Assembly (NCBI GenBank): GCA_009903795.1
Contig: WYER01000012.1
Coordinates: forward strand, 40,549-104,548
Length of the DNA stretch: 64,000 nt
Source of the DNA: Nitrososphaerota archaeon
GTDB taxonomy: Archaea; Thermoproteota; Nitrososphaeria; Conexivisphaerales; UBA164
Direction: 5' to 3'
A model generated the notes under the pieces. It ran no database searches and was not told where the DNA came from. It worked only from the letters and a program-made list of their open reading frames with translations. Below, in pieces: positions 49,843 to 60,252 of the stretch. A program made the position numbers and the translations under genes. Each line of letters opens with the position of its first letter. The stretch's first letter is position 1.

Positions 49843-51165
49843 ATGCCGTATTTCAGGATTATTTATTTTAACCAAATAAAAGAAGAAGAATTAAGAAAAA
49901 TAATGGAACGGTCTAAAAATGAAATTTTCAATTTAAAAAAAGATGTAGCGAACATTATAGAAGACGTCAAGAACCGAGGCGACAAAGCTATAACAGATTA
50001 TTTATCATCCGTTTATGGGAAAAAAGTTAACGCTTCAGAGCTTATCGTTAGCGAAGAAGAATTAAAGAAAGACTACTTATCTTTATCCCAGGATCTTAAA
50101 AACAGTTTAAAATATATGATAAAAAACGTAACTAAATTTCATAAAAGACAGATGCCAAAAGAGTTTCAAATACAGACAGATAAGGGTGTCTTTGCAGGAA
50201 TGTACTTTGTACCTGTTAATTCTGCTGGCTTATATGTTCCATCAGGAAAGGGTAGTTTTCCATCTGTTGCCGTGATGCTTATTGCTCCTGCTAAAGTCGC
50301 TGGTGTTAAAAGGATAGCTTTAGCTACACCACCTGTTGATAAAGAGATGCACATAGATAAAGCTACAGCTGCTGTAGCATACATGATGGGAGTGAAAGAA
50401 GTTTATGCTGTTGGTGGTGCGCATGCCATAGCAGCTTTTGCTTATGGCACAGAAACTATAAAGAAAACAGATATAGTGGCAGGACCTGGAGGACCTTATA
50501 CATTTTTAGCGAAAATGATCGCTTGTGATTCTGTAAAGTTTGATTTACCTGCAGGGCCTTCTGAAGGCATGATACTCAGTGACGGAAACGCAGATCCTGA
50601 AGTTGTAGCGTGGAATTTAGTAAACGAGGCTGAACATGGTCCAGATTCAGCGGGGGTTCTTGTGACAACCTCAGAAGAATTTGCAGCTAAGGTCTCACAG
50701 TATGCAGACCTAATAATAGAACAGCTACCAGAGCCAAGGCGTTCTTATATGATTGAAAACACAAAAAAATACAGCGCAATAATAATTTTTGATAATTTAA
50801 AAGACGCAGTTAATTTTGTAGCAGAATATGCACCAGAACATCTTTCTATAGAAAGCATGAGGGCAGAAGAAATTTTTAAAGAATACAAGAAAGATATTAA
50901 GGCAGGAACGATTACTATAAATACGCCGTTTTCTGCGGGTAACTACGGCATAGGTCCTAACTCAACACTTCCTACTATGGGATTTGCAAGATCTTATTCT
51001 GGACTAAACGTTTACAATTTTCTAACATCAATAACTATTGAAAAAATAAACCAGGAGGGTTGGAAAAGAATGAAAGATCACGTAATTCGACTTGCAAACT
51101 ATGAAGGGTTTCCAGCTCATCTTGGCGCTATGAAAATTTCTGAAAAGAGGTGGAAAAATTCTTGA
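49843..51165 (+). CDS. hisD: Histidinol dehydrogenase
   Basis: GLYVPSGKGSFPSVAVMLIAPAKVAGV, AVGGAHAIAAFAYGTETI, DLPAGPSEGMILSD, AEHGPDSAGVLVT. Confidence 0.96.
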   Translation: MPYFRIIYFNQIKEEELRKIMERSKNEIFNLKKDVANIIEDVKNRGDKAITDYLSSVYGKKVNASELIVSEEELKKDYLSLSQDLKNSLKYMIKNVTKFHKRQMPKEFQIQTDKGVFAGMYFVPVNSAGLYVPSGKGSFPSVAVMLIAPAKVAGVKRIALATPPVDKEMHIDKATAAVAYMMGVKEVYAVGGAHAIAAFAYGTETIKKTDIVAGPGGPYTFLAKMIACDSVKFDLPAGPSEGMILSDGNADPEVVAWNLVNEAEHGPDSAGVLVTTSEEFAAKVSQYADLIIEQLPEPRRSYMIENTKKYSAIIIFDNLKDAVNFVAEYAPEHLSIESMRAEEIFKEYKKDIKAGTITINTPFSAGNYGIGPNSTLPTMGFARSYSGLNVYNFLTSITIEKINQEGWKRMKDHVIRLANYEGFPAHLGAMKISEKRWKNS

Positions 51166-52244
51166 GCTGGAAAGCCAATTTAAAAAAATGGCATATAACG
51201 CCTGTTTATAAATCTGGTATTTCAGCAGAAGAAGCGAAGAAGCTAGTTGGGGATAAACATTTTTTAAACCTGCAATCAAACGAGAATCTTTTTGTTCCTT
51301 TAGAGTTCATAAAAAAGCTTGCAGTAAAGGCGCTTGAAAACATTGACTTAAGGTTGTATCCAAAAGAAGTAACAAACAAACTCACAGAAAATTTAGCTAA
51401 ATTAAACGGCGTAGATGAAGAAAGCGTTATATTATCTCATGGAGCTGATCAGATGATAGAGTTAATCTTCAAAATGTTTGAAGGAAACGCAAAAATTTTT
51501 CTCCACAACCCTACTTATTCATATTATAAAATAGCTGCCATAAATTATGGTCTAACCGTAATAACAGATGAATATGTTAACGAAACGTTATTAAACATAA
51601 AATCTATACAAGAAAACTCGCCAGATCTAGTATTTGTCTGCAACCCTAACAACCCAACCGGTCATATAATTCCCAAAGAACAGATAAAGGAACTTTTAGA
51701 TAACAGAAATTTAGTCTTAGTCCTCGATGAAACATATGCGGAAATTTCTGGCGTAACCAACAACGATCTTTTTCATAATTATGATAATCTAATAATTTTA
51801 AGAACCTTTTCAAAAGCTTATGGATTAGCTGGGCTTAGAATTGGTTATGCTTTAACCCAAGGAGAGCTCGCTAAAGTTCTTAGAAAGCTTCAGTCTCCAT
51901 TTCCTGTTTCTTCGTTTTCTGCATCAGTCGCACTCGAGGCCTTAAAGAACACAGAAGAATTCAAAAGATACTGGGCCGAATCATTAAAGACAAGAGAGTG
52001 GTTTGAGAAACAGCTTGATGAAGAAATATTGAAAAGCAAAAGCGCATCTTACTTTATTACGCTTTCTTTTAAAGTAAGCGCAGAAGCTGCTTTTATCGAA
52101 CTGCTTAAGCACGGTTATATAACAAGGGTTATAGAGCCGTTTGGAAGGTTTTTAAACCCATTAAGGATGAATATGGCTCCTAAGAATCTTATAGAAGATC
52201 TTCCTCATTTAATAAACAACATCAACAAAAAATATAGTGAATAA
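51150..52244 (+). CDS. hisC: Histidinol-phosphate aminotransferase
   Basis: LYPKEVTNKL, SHGADQMIELIF, NPNNPTGHI, LVLDETYAE, RTFSKAYGLAGLRIGYAL. Confidence 0.93.
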   Translation: MEKFLSWKANLKKWHITPVYKSGISAEEAKKLVGDKHFLNLQSNENLFVPLEFIKKLAVKALENIDLRLYPKEVTNKLTENLAKLNGVDEESVILSHGADQMIELIFKMFEGNAKIFLHNPTYSYYKIAAINYGLTVITDEYVNETLLNIKSIQENSPDLVFVCNPNNPTGHIIPKEQIKELLDNRNLVLVLDETYAEISGVTNNDLFHNYDNLIILRTFSKAYGLAGLRIGYALTQGELAKVLRKLQSPFPVSSFSASVALEALKNTEEFKRYWAESLKTREWFEKQLDEEILKSKSASYFITLSFKVSAEAAFIELLKHGYITRVIEPFGRFLNPLRMNMAPKNLIEDLPHLINNINKKYSE

Positions 52245-52325
52245 TGTTTTGTTTGTAGAACCTCAGATTAATTGATTAGTAACGTTTATATTTTTGGTTT
52301 AAGCCTATCCTAAACGCGAGGAAAA

Positions 52326-52433
52326 ATGTCAGACGAAGAGTGGGAAGAAGACGAAGAATGGGAAGAAGACTGGGAAGAAGATGAAGACTGGGAAGAGGAA
52401 GAGTGGGAAGAAGATTTAGAAGAAGAACTATAA
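52326..52433 (+). CDS. 35-aa ultra-acidic D/E/W protein (not in the supplied ORF track)
   Basis: MSDEEWEEDEEWEEDWEEDEDWEEEEWEEDLEEEL*; GAGG upstream, TATA-like gtttatatttt about 40 nt upstream. Confidence 0.6.
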   Translation: MSDEEWEEDEEWEEDWEEDEDWEEEEWEEDLEEEL

Positions 52434-52489
52434 ACTCAAATCGTTTAAAAAATATTTTTTGTAAAAACGCGTAACAGCAGATTTTTTAA

Positions 52490-53017
52490 TCAAATTCTAA
52501 AATATTCAACGTATTTTTCAGATACTTCTTTTTCTGCTGAGACTATGTCATTACTTTTCCTATAAACTTCAAGAGCTCTTTGGTTAAGCTTTATGAAATT
52601 AGGCCCCCATTTAAATTTACTTAACAAGGTTTCTGCCAGTTGTATATTGTTCATTATGTATACAACAGCAGCAAGAGCTTCTGCTGTCGAAAGCATATGT
52701 GGCCTAGCATAATTTATTGGATTAGCAGCGATAAGTAATGGTAGCCTTCTTGCATAACGGTTTAAAAACTTCATCCCCCATTCTTCTCTTTTTTTCCAGC
52801 TTGCATCTATGGCTGTAATTCCTTTAAGGGAATAAATAGCTTCATCTTCAGGCATTTGTTTTATTAGTATCTCGCTAAATGGATTTAAGACAATACCAAC
52901 AGGCTTGCTAGTAAAGACAACCAATCCAAACTTCTTTAATTTTTCAGCAGTACATTTTTTAGGATCATCTTGTTCAAAAGGTATAACGAAAAGCCTAGGT
53001 TTTTTATGCGACTCCAT
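52490..53017 (-). CDS. tsr3: Tsr3-like rRNA aminocarboxypropyltransferase (DUF367)
   Basis: KCTAEKL, GIVLNPFSE, ITAIDASWKK, RRLPLLIAANPINYARPHMLSTAEALAA. Confidence 0.9.
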   Translation of the reverse strand: MESHKKPRLFVIPFEQDDPKKCTAEKLKKFGLVVFTSKPVGIVLNPFSEILIKQMPEDEAIYSLKGITAIDASWKKREEWGMKFLNRYARRLPLLIAANPINYARPHMLSTAEALAAVVYIMNNIQLAETLLSKFKWGPNFIKLNQRALEVYRKSNDIVSAEKEVSEKYVEYFRI

Positions 53018-53057
53018 ATTTTAGCCTAATTTTGATAAAGTTTGCATCTCTTAAACA

Positions 53058-53684
53058 TCACTCTAAAAAAGCTATTTTATATCCATTTATCGCAATTTTT
53101 TGCTTGCATCTAACTTTTATTTGAACACCAAGCTCGTAGATATTATAAACAAACGTATGGTATTCGCCAGCTTCTCCTATAGGGTTTAATTTCATCTTCT
53201 CTAGCGTTCTTAAAAAATCGTTAACGTTTTCCCTACTTACCTTTTTACATAACAAGCTTTCAAGACCATTTTTAACTCCTATTATTAAAAATGAAAACCT
53301 TGAAGCCTCTTCTTTAAGTAATTTAACAGGATCTTTAGCCCAAAGGGGTTCTTCTAACTCAGCACCAGCTTCTTCTGCTATTTTACTGAAATAATCTAAG
53401 TGGTCTTTAACTCCCTGATCGCCGGCAATTATCTTAGAAGCGTTTATCTTTCTGAAAAAATCAATCTGTTCTTTCATAGCGGATCCTTTATGAATCTTAA
53501 GAACAGTAACAGGCACTGAGAGAGCTTCCGCTAGTTCTATGGACTTTCTAAGATTGATCAAATGTGGCGAAGCTAATCCAATAAAATCGTAATCAAAAAC
53601 AACAAAAAGATCAACAGGCCAGAAAAGTATGGCTGAGTAAACCGAATCTTTACCTCCAGAAAACAGAGCTATCTTTAATCCCAT
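53058..53684 (-). CDS. Diphthine-ammonia ligase-like / DUF71 ATP-pyrophosphatase
   Basis: ALFSGGKDSVYSAILF PP-loop; IAGDQGVKDHLDYF; EAGEYHTFV. Confidence 0.8.
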   Translation of the reverse strand: MGLKIALFSGGKDSVYSAILFWPVDLFVVFDYDFIGLASPHLINLRKSIELAEALSVPVTVLKIHKGSAMKEQIDFFRKINASKIIAGDQGVKDHLDYFSKIAEEAGAELEEPLWAKDPVKLLKEEASRFSFLIIGVKNGLESLLCKKVSRENVNDFLRTLEKMKLNPIGEAGEYHTFVYNIYELGVQIKVRCKQKIAINGYKIAFLE

Positions 53685-53706
53685 GCTAAAAAATTGAAAG
53701 ATCGGT

Positions 53707-54230
53707 TTTTAACTTTATGGGATTAATAGGGCAGAAGTCCCTTTTTGAGGGTATGAATAACCCACTTTGTAGAAAAATGTTTAATTCAAAAAAGGTATTA
53801 CATTGTACTGCCCAACGTAGAGAAAAATTCCAAAGCTAAGAAGAAGAGGAAGCAAACCTTAATCAAAAGTCTCAGAAGATCCTAACACTTCTTTTAATAC
53901 TCTAAACAGGGAGGAACAGGAATAAACTCATCCTGAAAATAAAGAAAGAGTTCCGTAAACAACGTAGCATGCTATGGCAAAAGCTATTTGACGATCCGTC
54001 AGGCTTCGATATTAGAATCCACTAAGCCTTGAAGATTAAGGCTAGCGCTCTAATCTAGTAAAATAACGATAAACGAGGCTTTGTCTGTGGGGCGCATGCT
54101 AGACGTCAGGCTAATGTTGCTAATATGATAAAAATCCTTTGCAACTATTTTCCGAATAAACGCATCTAAAAACTGTACGTAAGATTATGGCAGTTCGTGC
54201 AACTTTAAAAAATAAAACTTAAAAGGTTAA
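53707..54230 (+). mobile_element. Decayed TnpB-type element; hairpin end at 53707 (right limit approximate)
   Basis: TTTTAACTTTATGGGATTAATAGGGCAGAAGTCCC shared end; late GFVCGAHARRQANVANM resembles TnpB C-terminus weakly. Confidence 0.45.
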
Positions 54231-54265
54231 GTTTTTATTTTTATTTTTTAAAATACAAAATTAAT

Positions 54266-55114
54266 ATGAAAATTATAATAGGTGCTCATATGCCTATAAC
54301 AGGTGGACTCTCAAAATCAGCAGAGCGTGCAAAAGAACTGGGTTTTGAGGCATTCCAGATATTTACGAGAAACCCTAGAGGATGGAATTATCCCGCACTG
54401 AGAGAAGATGAAGTAAAAAATTTTTTGGATGCAAGCGCTGGGTTTTACTCTATTAATTCCCATATGCCATATTTACCAAATCTGGCTTCTCCAAAAGATG
54501 ATATATATGAAAAGTCTATTCAATCGTTAGTTGAAGAATTAAAAAGAGCAAAAAAGTTGCAGCTAAAATATGTAGTTGTTCACGTTGGGAGTCATTTGGG
54601 AGTAGGTTTAGAAAAAGGAAAAACAAGGGTTATAAATGCTGTAAAAAAAGCAATAAATTCTATCTCATGCGACTGCTATGTTCTTTTAGAGAATATGGCA
54701 GGACAAAAAAATAGCGTAGGATCAAGGTTTGAAGATATTGGTGAAATAATTAGCAATATAGGAAGTGATAGAGTGGGCGTTTGTTTTGATACATGTCATG
54801 CATTTGCTGCAGGATATGACATAGCAACTCAGAAGGGACTTGAAAAAACAATTAGTGAGCTGGATAAACACATAGGTCTAAAAAAAGTATTGTTAATACA
54901 CCTTAATGACTCAAAAGGCGGTCTAGGGTCTGGTTCTGATAGACACGAAAGAATAGGGAAAGGCTTTATAGGAATAAAAGGGTTTAAAAATTTATTTAAA
55001 GAGAAAAGGCTCATAGAAGACAGACCGATGATCTTTGAGACGCCAGTTAACGATTACCATGAATATCTAGAAGACTACAAAGTTGTCCAATCAATTTTAA
55101 ATGCTCGTGATTGA
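54266..55114 (+). CDS. nfo: Endonuclease IV
   Basis: IGAHMPITGGL, AFQIFTRNPRGWN, VVHVGSH, LLENMAGQ, GVCFDTCHAFAAGYD, HLNDSKGGLGSGSDRHERIGKGFIG. Confidence 0.96.
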   Translation: MKIIIGAHMPITGGLSKSAERAKELGFEAFQIFTRNPRGWNYPALREDEVKNFLDASAGFYSINSHMPYLPNLASPKDDIYEKSIQSLVEELKRAKKLQLKYVVVHVGSHLGVGLEKGKTRVINAVKKAINSISCDCYVLLENMAGQKNSVGSRFEDIGEIISNIGSDRVGVCFDTCHAFAAGYDIATQKGLEKTISELDKHIGLKKVLLIHLNDSKGGLGSGSDRHERIGKGFIGIKGFKNLFKEKRLIEDRPMIFETPVNDYHEYLEDYKVVQSILNARD

Positions 55115-55254
55115 TTTTTTAAAACAGCTGGCCGTCTTTTTAATAAATATTTTTGTAGCGTTAAAATTTTATAAAAATCAAAGGTAAAAAATCCAATTTA
55201 TTAAAATTATTTGCAGAAAAGATTAATAAACATCAAAATTAAATAATTAACACA

Positions 55255-55629
55255 ATGACAACTGGCTGGGCCGGCGTATACTTGGACATTGCGGTCACCA
55301 TTATAATCGGCATCGCCATATCATATTTAGCTGTTGCGATAGGTCTTGCTCTTTCAAAAGGGGAGAGTAAAGCCAAAACCAAAAGATTTGAAAGCGGAAA
55401 CGAGGAGTTAGGAAGAGCTAGAGGATTATATATGATGCAGTATTACCCTTACCTGCTTGTATTTATGCTAACAGAACCTGTATTCGTTGTTTTGTTTACG
55501 ATTCTTTTATACCTTCACGTTTTATCTTATGTTGTTTTTGTTTTATCTGTCATAATATTTGTCCCCAGCCTTTTATTCGCCTTAAAAGAGGCGAAGGTGC
55601 TTAAAAAATGGCTGATGCCGAAGGATTAA
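55255..55629 (+). CDS. nuoA: Complex I subunit A
   Basis: KTKRFESGNEELGRARGLYMMQYYPYLLVFMLTEP. Confidence 0.85.
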   Translation: MTTGWAGVYLDIAVTIIIGIAISYLAVAIGLALSKGESKAKTKRFESGNEELGRARGLYMMQYYPYLLVFMLTEPVFVVLFTILLYLHVLSYVVFVLSVIIFVPSLLFALKEAKVLKKWLMPKD

Positions 55630-56147
55630 TATTTTTAGGAAATCTTGATGAGGTTGCAAGAAAAGCTTTAGAATTTTTAAACAAAAGCGAGTTAATGAAA
55701 AAAACTTTAAGCTGGGGAATAGATTTTTCCCTTTGGCCCGTACACTTGATGACATCATGTTGTGGGGCCGAATTTGCTGCTGCCGCTTCTCCACGTTTTG
55801 ACCTTGAAAGGTTAGGGTTTCTACCTTTTGGAGGCCCTAGACAAACAAACTTGCTTGTTGTAGAAGGTACAACAACCATAAAAATGGCTAAGGTTGTAAA
55901 AAGAGTATATGAACAGATGCCGAGTCCCAAATGGGTAATAGCGATGGGCGCTTGTGCAATGGATGGCGGCATATTCTTTAACAGTTATAATACGATAGTT
56001 GCCAGCGAATATTTACCTGTTGATGCTTACGTGCCAGGCTGCCCCCCTAGGCCTGAGGCGCTGGCTAGAGCAGTATTGCTCATCCAAGAAAAGATAAAAC
56101 GCGAAAAAGATTCTTTGTTAGGTGTAAAAAATGAACATAAAAGATGA
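55608..56147 (+). CDS. nuoB: Complex I subunit B
   Basis: [35 protein letters not shown]. Confidence 0.95.
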   Translation: MADAEGLIFLGNLDEVARKALEFLNKSELMKKTLSWGIDFSLWPVHLMTSCCGAEFAAAASPRFDLERLGFLPFGGPRQTNLLVVEGTTTIKMAKVVKRVYEQMPSPKWVIAMGACAMDGGIFFNSYNTIVASEYLPVDAYVPGCPPRPEALARAVLLIQEKIKREKDSLLGVKNEHKR

Positions 56148-56661
56148 ACTTTTAAAAATTTCAGCAAATGTAGTTATAGACGAGAAAAAGGCGAACTATA
56201 AAATTATAATAGAAGATCCTGTTAAGATTTTCGATGCGGCTAGTTCACTAAAAAACCTGGGTTTTGACCACGTGGTTTCTGTTACTGGTGTCGATTATCC
56301 TGATAAAGTAGAAGTTATCTGGCACGTTTCTAGCTATTCGGTAGAAGATTTAAAGGGCATAAATCTTGCATTAACGCTCCCAGTAAAAAAGCCAGAGCGA
56401 GTAAACCAGAATGAAGCGCAGGGAAATTTTGCCAGTAAAAAACCGCCAGTTACTGTTCCTTCCCTTGTTAAAATATGGCCAAGCGCGATTTTTAATGAAA
56501 GAGAGGCTTTTGAAATGTTTGGTATTATATTTGAAGGTCATCCTGATCTTAGGTATCTATTGTTACCTGAAGAATTTTATGAAACGTGGCCAATGAGAAA
56601 GGATTTTACATACAACAGAGTGAATTTGTTGAAATATTTAAGGTGTTTATTGAATGAGTGA
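56131..56661 (+). CDS. nuoC: Complex I subunit C
   Basis: [28 protein letters not shown]. Confidence 0.93.
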   Translation: MNIKDELLKISANVVIDEKKANYKIIIEDPVKIFDAASSLKNLGFDHVVSVTGVDYPDKVEVIWHVSSYSVEDLKGINLALTLPVKKPERVNQNEAQGNFASKKPPVTVPSLVKIWPSAIFNEREAFEMFGIIFEGHPDLRYLLLPEEFYETWPMRKDFTYNRVNLLKYLRCLLNE

Positions 56662-57865
56662 AAAAATATTTAACATAGATGATCTTCAAAACATAAACGT
56701 TGAAGGTGAGAAATACATAATACTGCAAATAGGTCCATCCCATCCAGGCTCTGGGCATATGAGGATAAAAGTTTGGTTGGATGGGGACATAATCGTTAAG
56801 GTCGACCCAGATATAGGTTTTGTTCATAGAACAAGCGAATGGTTAAGCGAAAGGAGAGAGTGGATAAAAGCTATTCCTATAGTAGAAAGAATAATGCTTC
56901 CGGATACAGTTCACGCAAACCTAGCCTATGTTTTAGCAGTTGAAAAGCTTCTGGGCATTGAACCTCCACCTAGAGCACAATACCTAAGAAGCCTTGTAGC
57001 AGAGATAAATAGAATCACAAGCCACCTTTATGGCATAGGAATATTTGGTATATTTTTAGGTTCATCTACGGTTTATATGTGGGCTTTTGGAGATAGGGAG
57101 CCTTTTATAGATCTTATGGAGATGCTTACTGGAGCAAGGATAACGACATCTTATATTATACCTGGGGGCGTTAGGTGGGATATACCTAATGGTTTTAAAG
57201 AGAGGGCAGAAACAGTTTTACAATACATGGAAAGAAGGTTAAAAGATTATGAAGATATATGGGTTAAAAATCCAGTGGTTCAAGCCAGAACCATAAATGT
57301 TGGGGTTCTAAAGAAAGAAGATGCAATATCGTTGGGTGTAGTAGGGCCAAACCTAAGGGCTTCAGGAGTGTACTATGATACAAGAAAGCATCAACCTTAC
57401 GCAGCTTATCCTAACCTAGATTTTGAAGTTCCTACGATGAAAAACGGAGATGCGTATGACAGATTATTAATAAGGGTAGAAGAAATTAAGCAGAGCATAA
57501 GAATGATAAGACAGATACTTAAAGATTTACCTGAAGGAAAAATAATTGCTGATCAGATTTATAATCAGTTAAACCCCGTGATGAAAAAGAATTATGAAGA
57601 AAAGAAAAGAGTTATGTTTCCAGCTTTTATGATTCACATGAGGCCGCCACCTGGTGAAGCAACCGCAAAGGTTGAGGCTGGCAGAGGGGAGATTTTCTTT
57701 TATATAAAGAGTACAGGTGATAAATATCCTTACAGGTTTAGGTGGGTTACACCTTCTTTCAGAAATCTTCCATTTTTTACACATGTTGCTGTAGGGCACA
57801 GACTTGCCGATCTACCTACAATTTACGGCAGTATAGACTACTTCCCTCCGGAGGCTGATAGGTAA
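56654..57865 (+). CDS. nuoD: Complex I subunit D
   Basis: [28 protein letters not shown]; 49-kDa subunit family. Confidence 0.95.
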   Translation: MSEKIFNIDDLQNINVEGEKYIILQIGPSHPGSGHMRIKVWLDGDIIVKVDPDIGFVHRTSEWLSERREWIKAIPIVERIMLPDTVHANLAYVLAVEKLLGIEPPPRAQYLRSLVAEINRITSHLYGIGIFGIFLGSSTVYMWAFGDREPFIDLMEMLTGARITTSYIIPGGVRWDIPNGFKERAETVLQYMERRLKDYEDIWVKNPVVQARTINVGVLKKEDAISLGVVGPNLRASGVYYDTRKHQPYAAYPNLDFEVPTMKNGDAYDRLLIRVEEIKQSIRMIRQILKDLPEGKIIADQIYNQLNPVMKKNYEEKKRVMFPAFMIHMRPPPGEATAKVEAGRGEIFFYIKSTGDKYPYRFRWVTPSFRNLPFFTHVAVGHRLADLPTIYGSIDYFPPEADR

Positions 57866-58891
57866 ATGAACTTCATACCAATCCCTTTGATAATATGGCT
57901 AATAGAAGATCTTCTTTACCTTATAATATTCCCAGGATTAGTAACTATACTTGTTTTAGTTATTATTATAATATGGCTTGAACGTAAGATAGCGGCTAAG
58001 GTTCAGATGAGGTTTGGGCCTCTCTGGGTTTCAAAGAAAATAGGCGGTGCACTTCAATCGCTTGCGGATCTGTTAAGGTATAGCTTCCAAGAAGCTATAA
58101 TACCTGAGAAAGCAGACAAATTAGCTTTTATACTTGCGCCAGGCCTTATGTTTGCGTTTGCAACCATAGCGCTTATATTTATACCAGTAGGACCATATTA
58201 TTCTGCTCTTTTCCCAAGTTACTATACAATACTTTTTTCTGTAGCGCTGATAATAATTACCCCTATATTTGCAATAATTGTAGGATGGGCTAGCGATAAC
58301 AAATTCTCGTTTATAGGGGCTTTGAGAGAAGGGTTCCTTCTTATATCTTATGAAGTTCCTTTCCTTCTTTCTGTTGTTTCTATGATTGTCATCTTTAGAA
58401 CATACAATTATATAAGCGCAGTACAAAGCCAACTGAATTTCTTACCTGGCATAATTCTGAATCCTTTGGCAGCGTTAACGATGCTTATAGTTATGATAAG
58501 AACTACAGGCAGGTTTCCATTTGATATAACGGAAGCAGACAGCGAGTTAGTGCTTGGTCTTTTCACAGAATATTCAGCTCTTTTCTTTGGCGTTGGGATG
58601 GCAACGCCGTATGTAGAGCTTTATAACTTTAGCCTTATTTTCAGCCTTCTGTTCTTGGGAGGCTGGTGGCCATTAAATGTAAACGTAATGAACCCATTAT
58701 ATGGTCTATTTTTACCTGGGTTAGTAGTTGTTATAAAAGCTTTCATCGTTATGGCTATTCTTGTTTTCCTCAGAGCCGTTTATCCGAGGTACAGGTTAGA
58801 CCAGGCTGTCAGGTCTGGTTGGAGCTATGTTCTGCTCTTGTCAGTACTTTCCGTGATTCTTTCTATAGTTGAGGTGAAGTTTTTAAGATGA
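57866..58891 (+). CDS. nuoH: Complex I subunit H
   Basis: WLERKIAAKVQMRFGP, FDITEADSELVLGLFTEYS. Confidence 0.95.
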   Translation: MNFIPIPLIIWLIEDLLYLIIFPGLVTILVLVIIIIWLERKIAAKVQMRFGPLWVSKKIGGALQSLADLLRYSFQEAIIPEKADKLAFILAPGLMFAFATIALIFIPVGPYYSALFPSYYTILFSVALIIITPIFAIIVGWASDNKFSFIGALREGFLLISYEVPFLLSVVSMIVIFRTYNYISAVQSQLNFLPGIILNPLAALTMLIVMIRTTGRFPFDITEADSELVLGLFTEYSALFFGVGMATPYVELYNFSLIFSLLFLGGWWPLNVNVMNPLYGLFLPGLVVVIKAFIVMAILVFLRAVYPRYRLDQAVRSGWSYVLLLSVLSVILSIVEVKFLR

Positions 58892-59427
58892 ATGAAGTTA
58901 GAAAACCTAGGGATCCAGTTACAGGCCATATAAAAGCTCTCGCAAAAGGTTTCAAGTATCTTTTAGAGCCCAACAGGATGACTTTAGATTATCCAGCTGA
59001 GACAATGAAGTTGCCACCTAATTATAGAGGTTTCTTTACTGTCGATGACAAAAAATGCATAGGTTGCAGCATGTGTGAAATGGTTTGCCCTCCAGAAGCG
59101 ATAACCATGGTGCCTAGGATAATAGGTGAAGGAGGTAAAACTCTACCTGCTCCTGAAGGTGAAAAAGAAACAAAAGGACCTAAAAGGACTAAAAGGCCAG
59201 TGGTAAATTGGGGAAAATGCATATTCTGTTACTTTTGTGTAGACGTTTGCCCAGTAGACGCATTCATACCTACACAGGTTCACGATGTGGCTTTTGAAAA
59301 AGATAAAGATTACAGACCTTCATACGAAGAGTACTTAAAGCCTCCAGAAGAACCTTATAAAAACGCAAAAAAGGTTGTCTCTAAAGCCGATCTTAAAAGA
59401 GGTGTAAGTTATGAGCCCGCTCCTTGA
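58888..59427 (+). CDS. nuoI: Complex I subunit I (two [4Fe-4S])
   Basis: CIGCSMCEMVCP and CIFCYFCVDVCP. Confidence 0.95.
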   Translation: MNEVRKPRDPVTGHIKALAKGFKYLLEPNRMTLDYPAETMKLPPNYRGFFTVDDKKCIGCSMCEMVCPPEAITMVPRIIGEGGKTLPAPEGEKETKGPKRTKRPVVNWGKCIFCYFCVDVCPVDAFIPTQVHDVAFEKDKDYRPSYEEYLKPPEEPYKNAKKVVSKADLKRGVSYEPAP

Positions 59428-59932
59428 AATATTTGCCAGTTCCGTAGTAACTTTGGGAAGTCCTTTCCTAGACATTGCTTTGCTTGTACTGAGTGTAGCT
59501 TCAATAATCTTTGCTTATCTTACTGTAACGTACAAATCTCTGGTTTATTCCTCAATATTTTTGGCATTTGTTGGTCTAGTTAACGCGGCATTTTTTATGA
59601 TACTGGGTTATCCCCTTATTGCATTTGTACAACTTATAATTTACGTCGGTTCAGGAGTTCTTTTTATTATAATTTCAATAAGCATGCTCAAGGAGCCAAA
59701 GCTTACTTTCAGGCCAAACATTTACTCGTGGGTTATAATGCTCTTTATATTTGTGCTTATAGTAGTTATAGGCATTAGTGTTGGGATAGCACCTTCAGAA
59801 CTTACTTATCTGGGCATCTTCCCTGCCGTAGATTATTTAGTTAAGTACTGGTTTTCAATATTACTGCTCGTGCTAGCGCTTTCTATGGCTTTAATTGTTT
59901 CAATAGCAGTTTCGAGAGGTGAGAGAGAATGA
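59411..59932 (+). CDS. nuoJ: Complex I subunit J
   Basis: AFVQLIIYVGSGVLFIIISISML; position. Confidence 0.88.
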   Translation: MSPLLEIFASSVVTLGSPFLDIALLVLSVASIIFAYLTVTYKSLVYSSIFLAFVGLVNAAFFMILGYPLIAFVQLIIYVGSGVLFIIISISMLKEPKLTFRPNIYSWVIMLFIFVLIVVIGISVGIAPSELTYLGIFPAVDYLVKYWFSILLLVLALSMALIVSIAVSRGERE

Positions 59933-60252
59933 TAATAATAGGTTTATTTTTGATAATTATAACGGCAGCAGTACTTATCGGCGTTGGTGTATGGGGAATT
60001 GTTTATAACAAAAACCTGGTAAAAATGCTACTATCGCTTGAGGTCTCTTTTAATGGAATAACTTTGCTTGTCCTTTACATAGCTTCAACTACAGGCGTTC
60101 TTGGTATTATAAAACTTGGTGCATACATAGTTTTTCTCGGAATAGCTTTGGCTATAGGAGAAATCTCAATCATAGTTAGCGTGATACTTTATATGTTTAA
60201 GGAAAAAATGTTAAATGAAATCTCTCAGGATGAGGTGGGGAGTGAAGAATGA
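59929..60252 (+). CDS. nuoK: Complex I subunit K
   Basis: Three TM helices, NLVKMLLSLEVSFNGITLL; position. Confidence 0.9.
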   Translation: MIIIGLFLIIITAAVLIGVGVWGIVYNKNLVKMLLSLEVSFNGITLLVLYIASTTGVLGIIKLGAYIVFLGIALAIGEISIIVSVILYMFKEKMLNEISQDEVGSEE

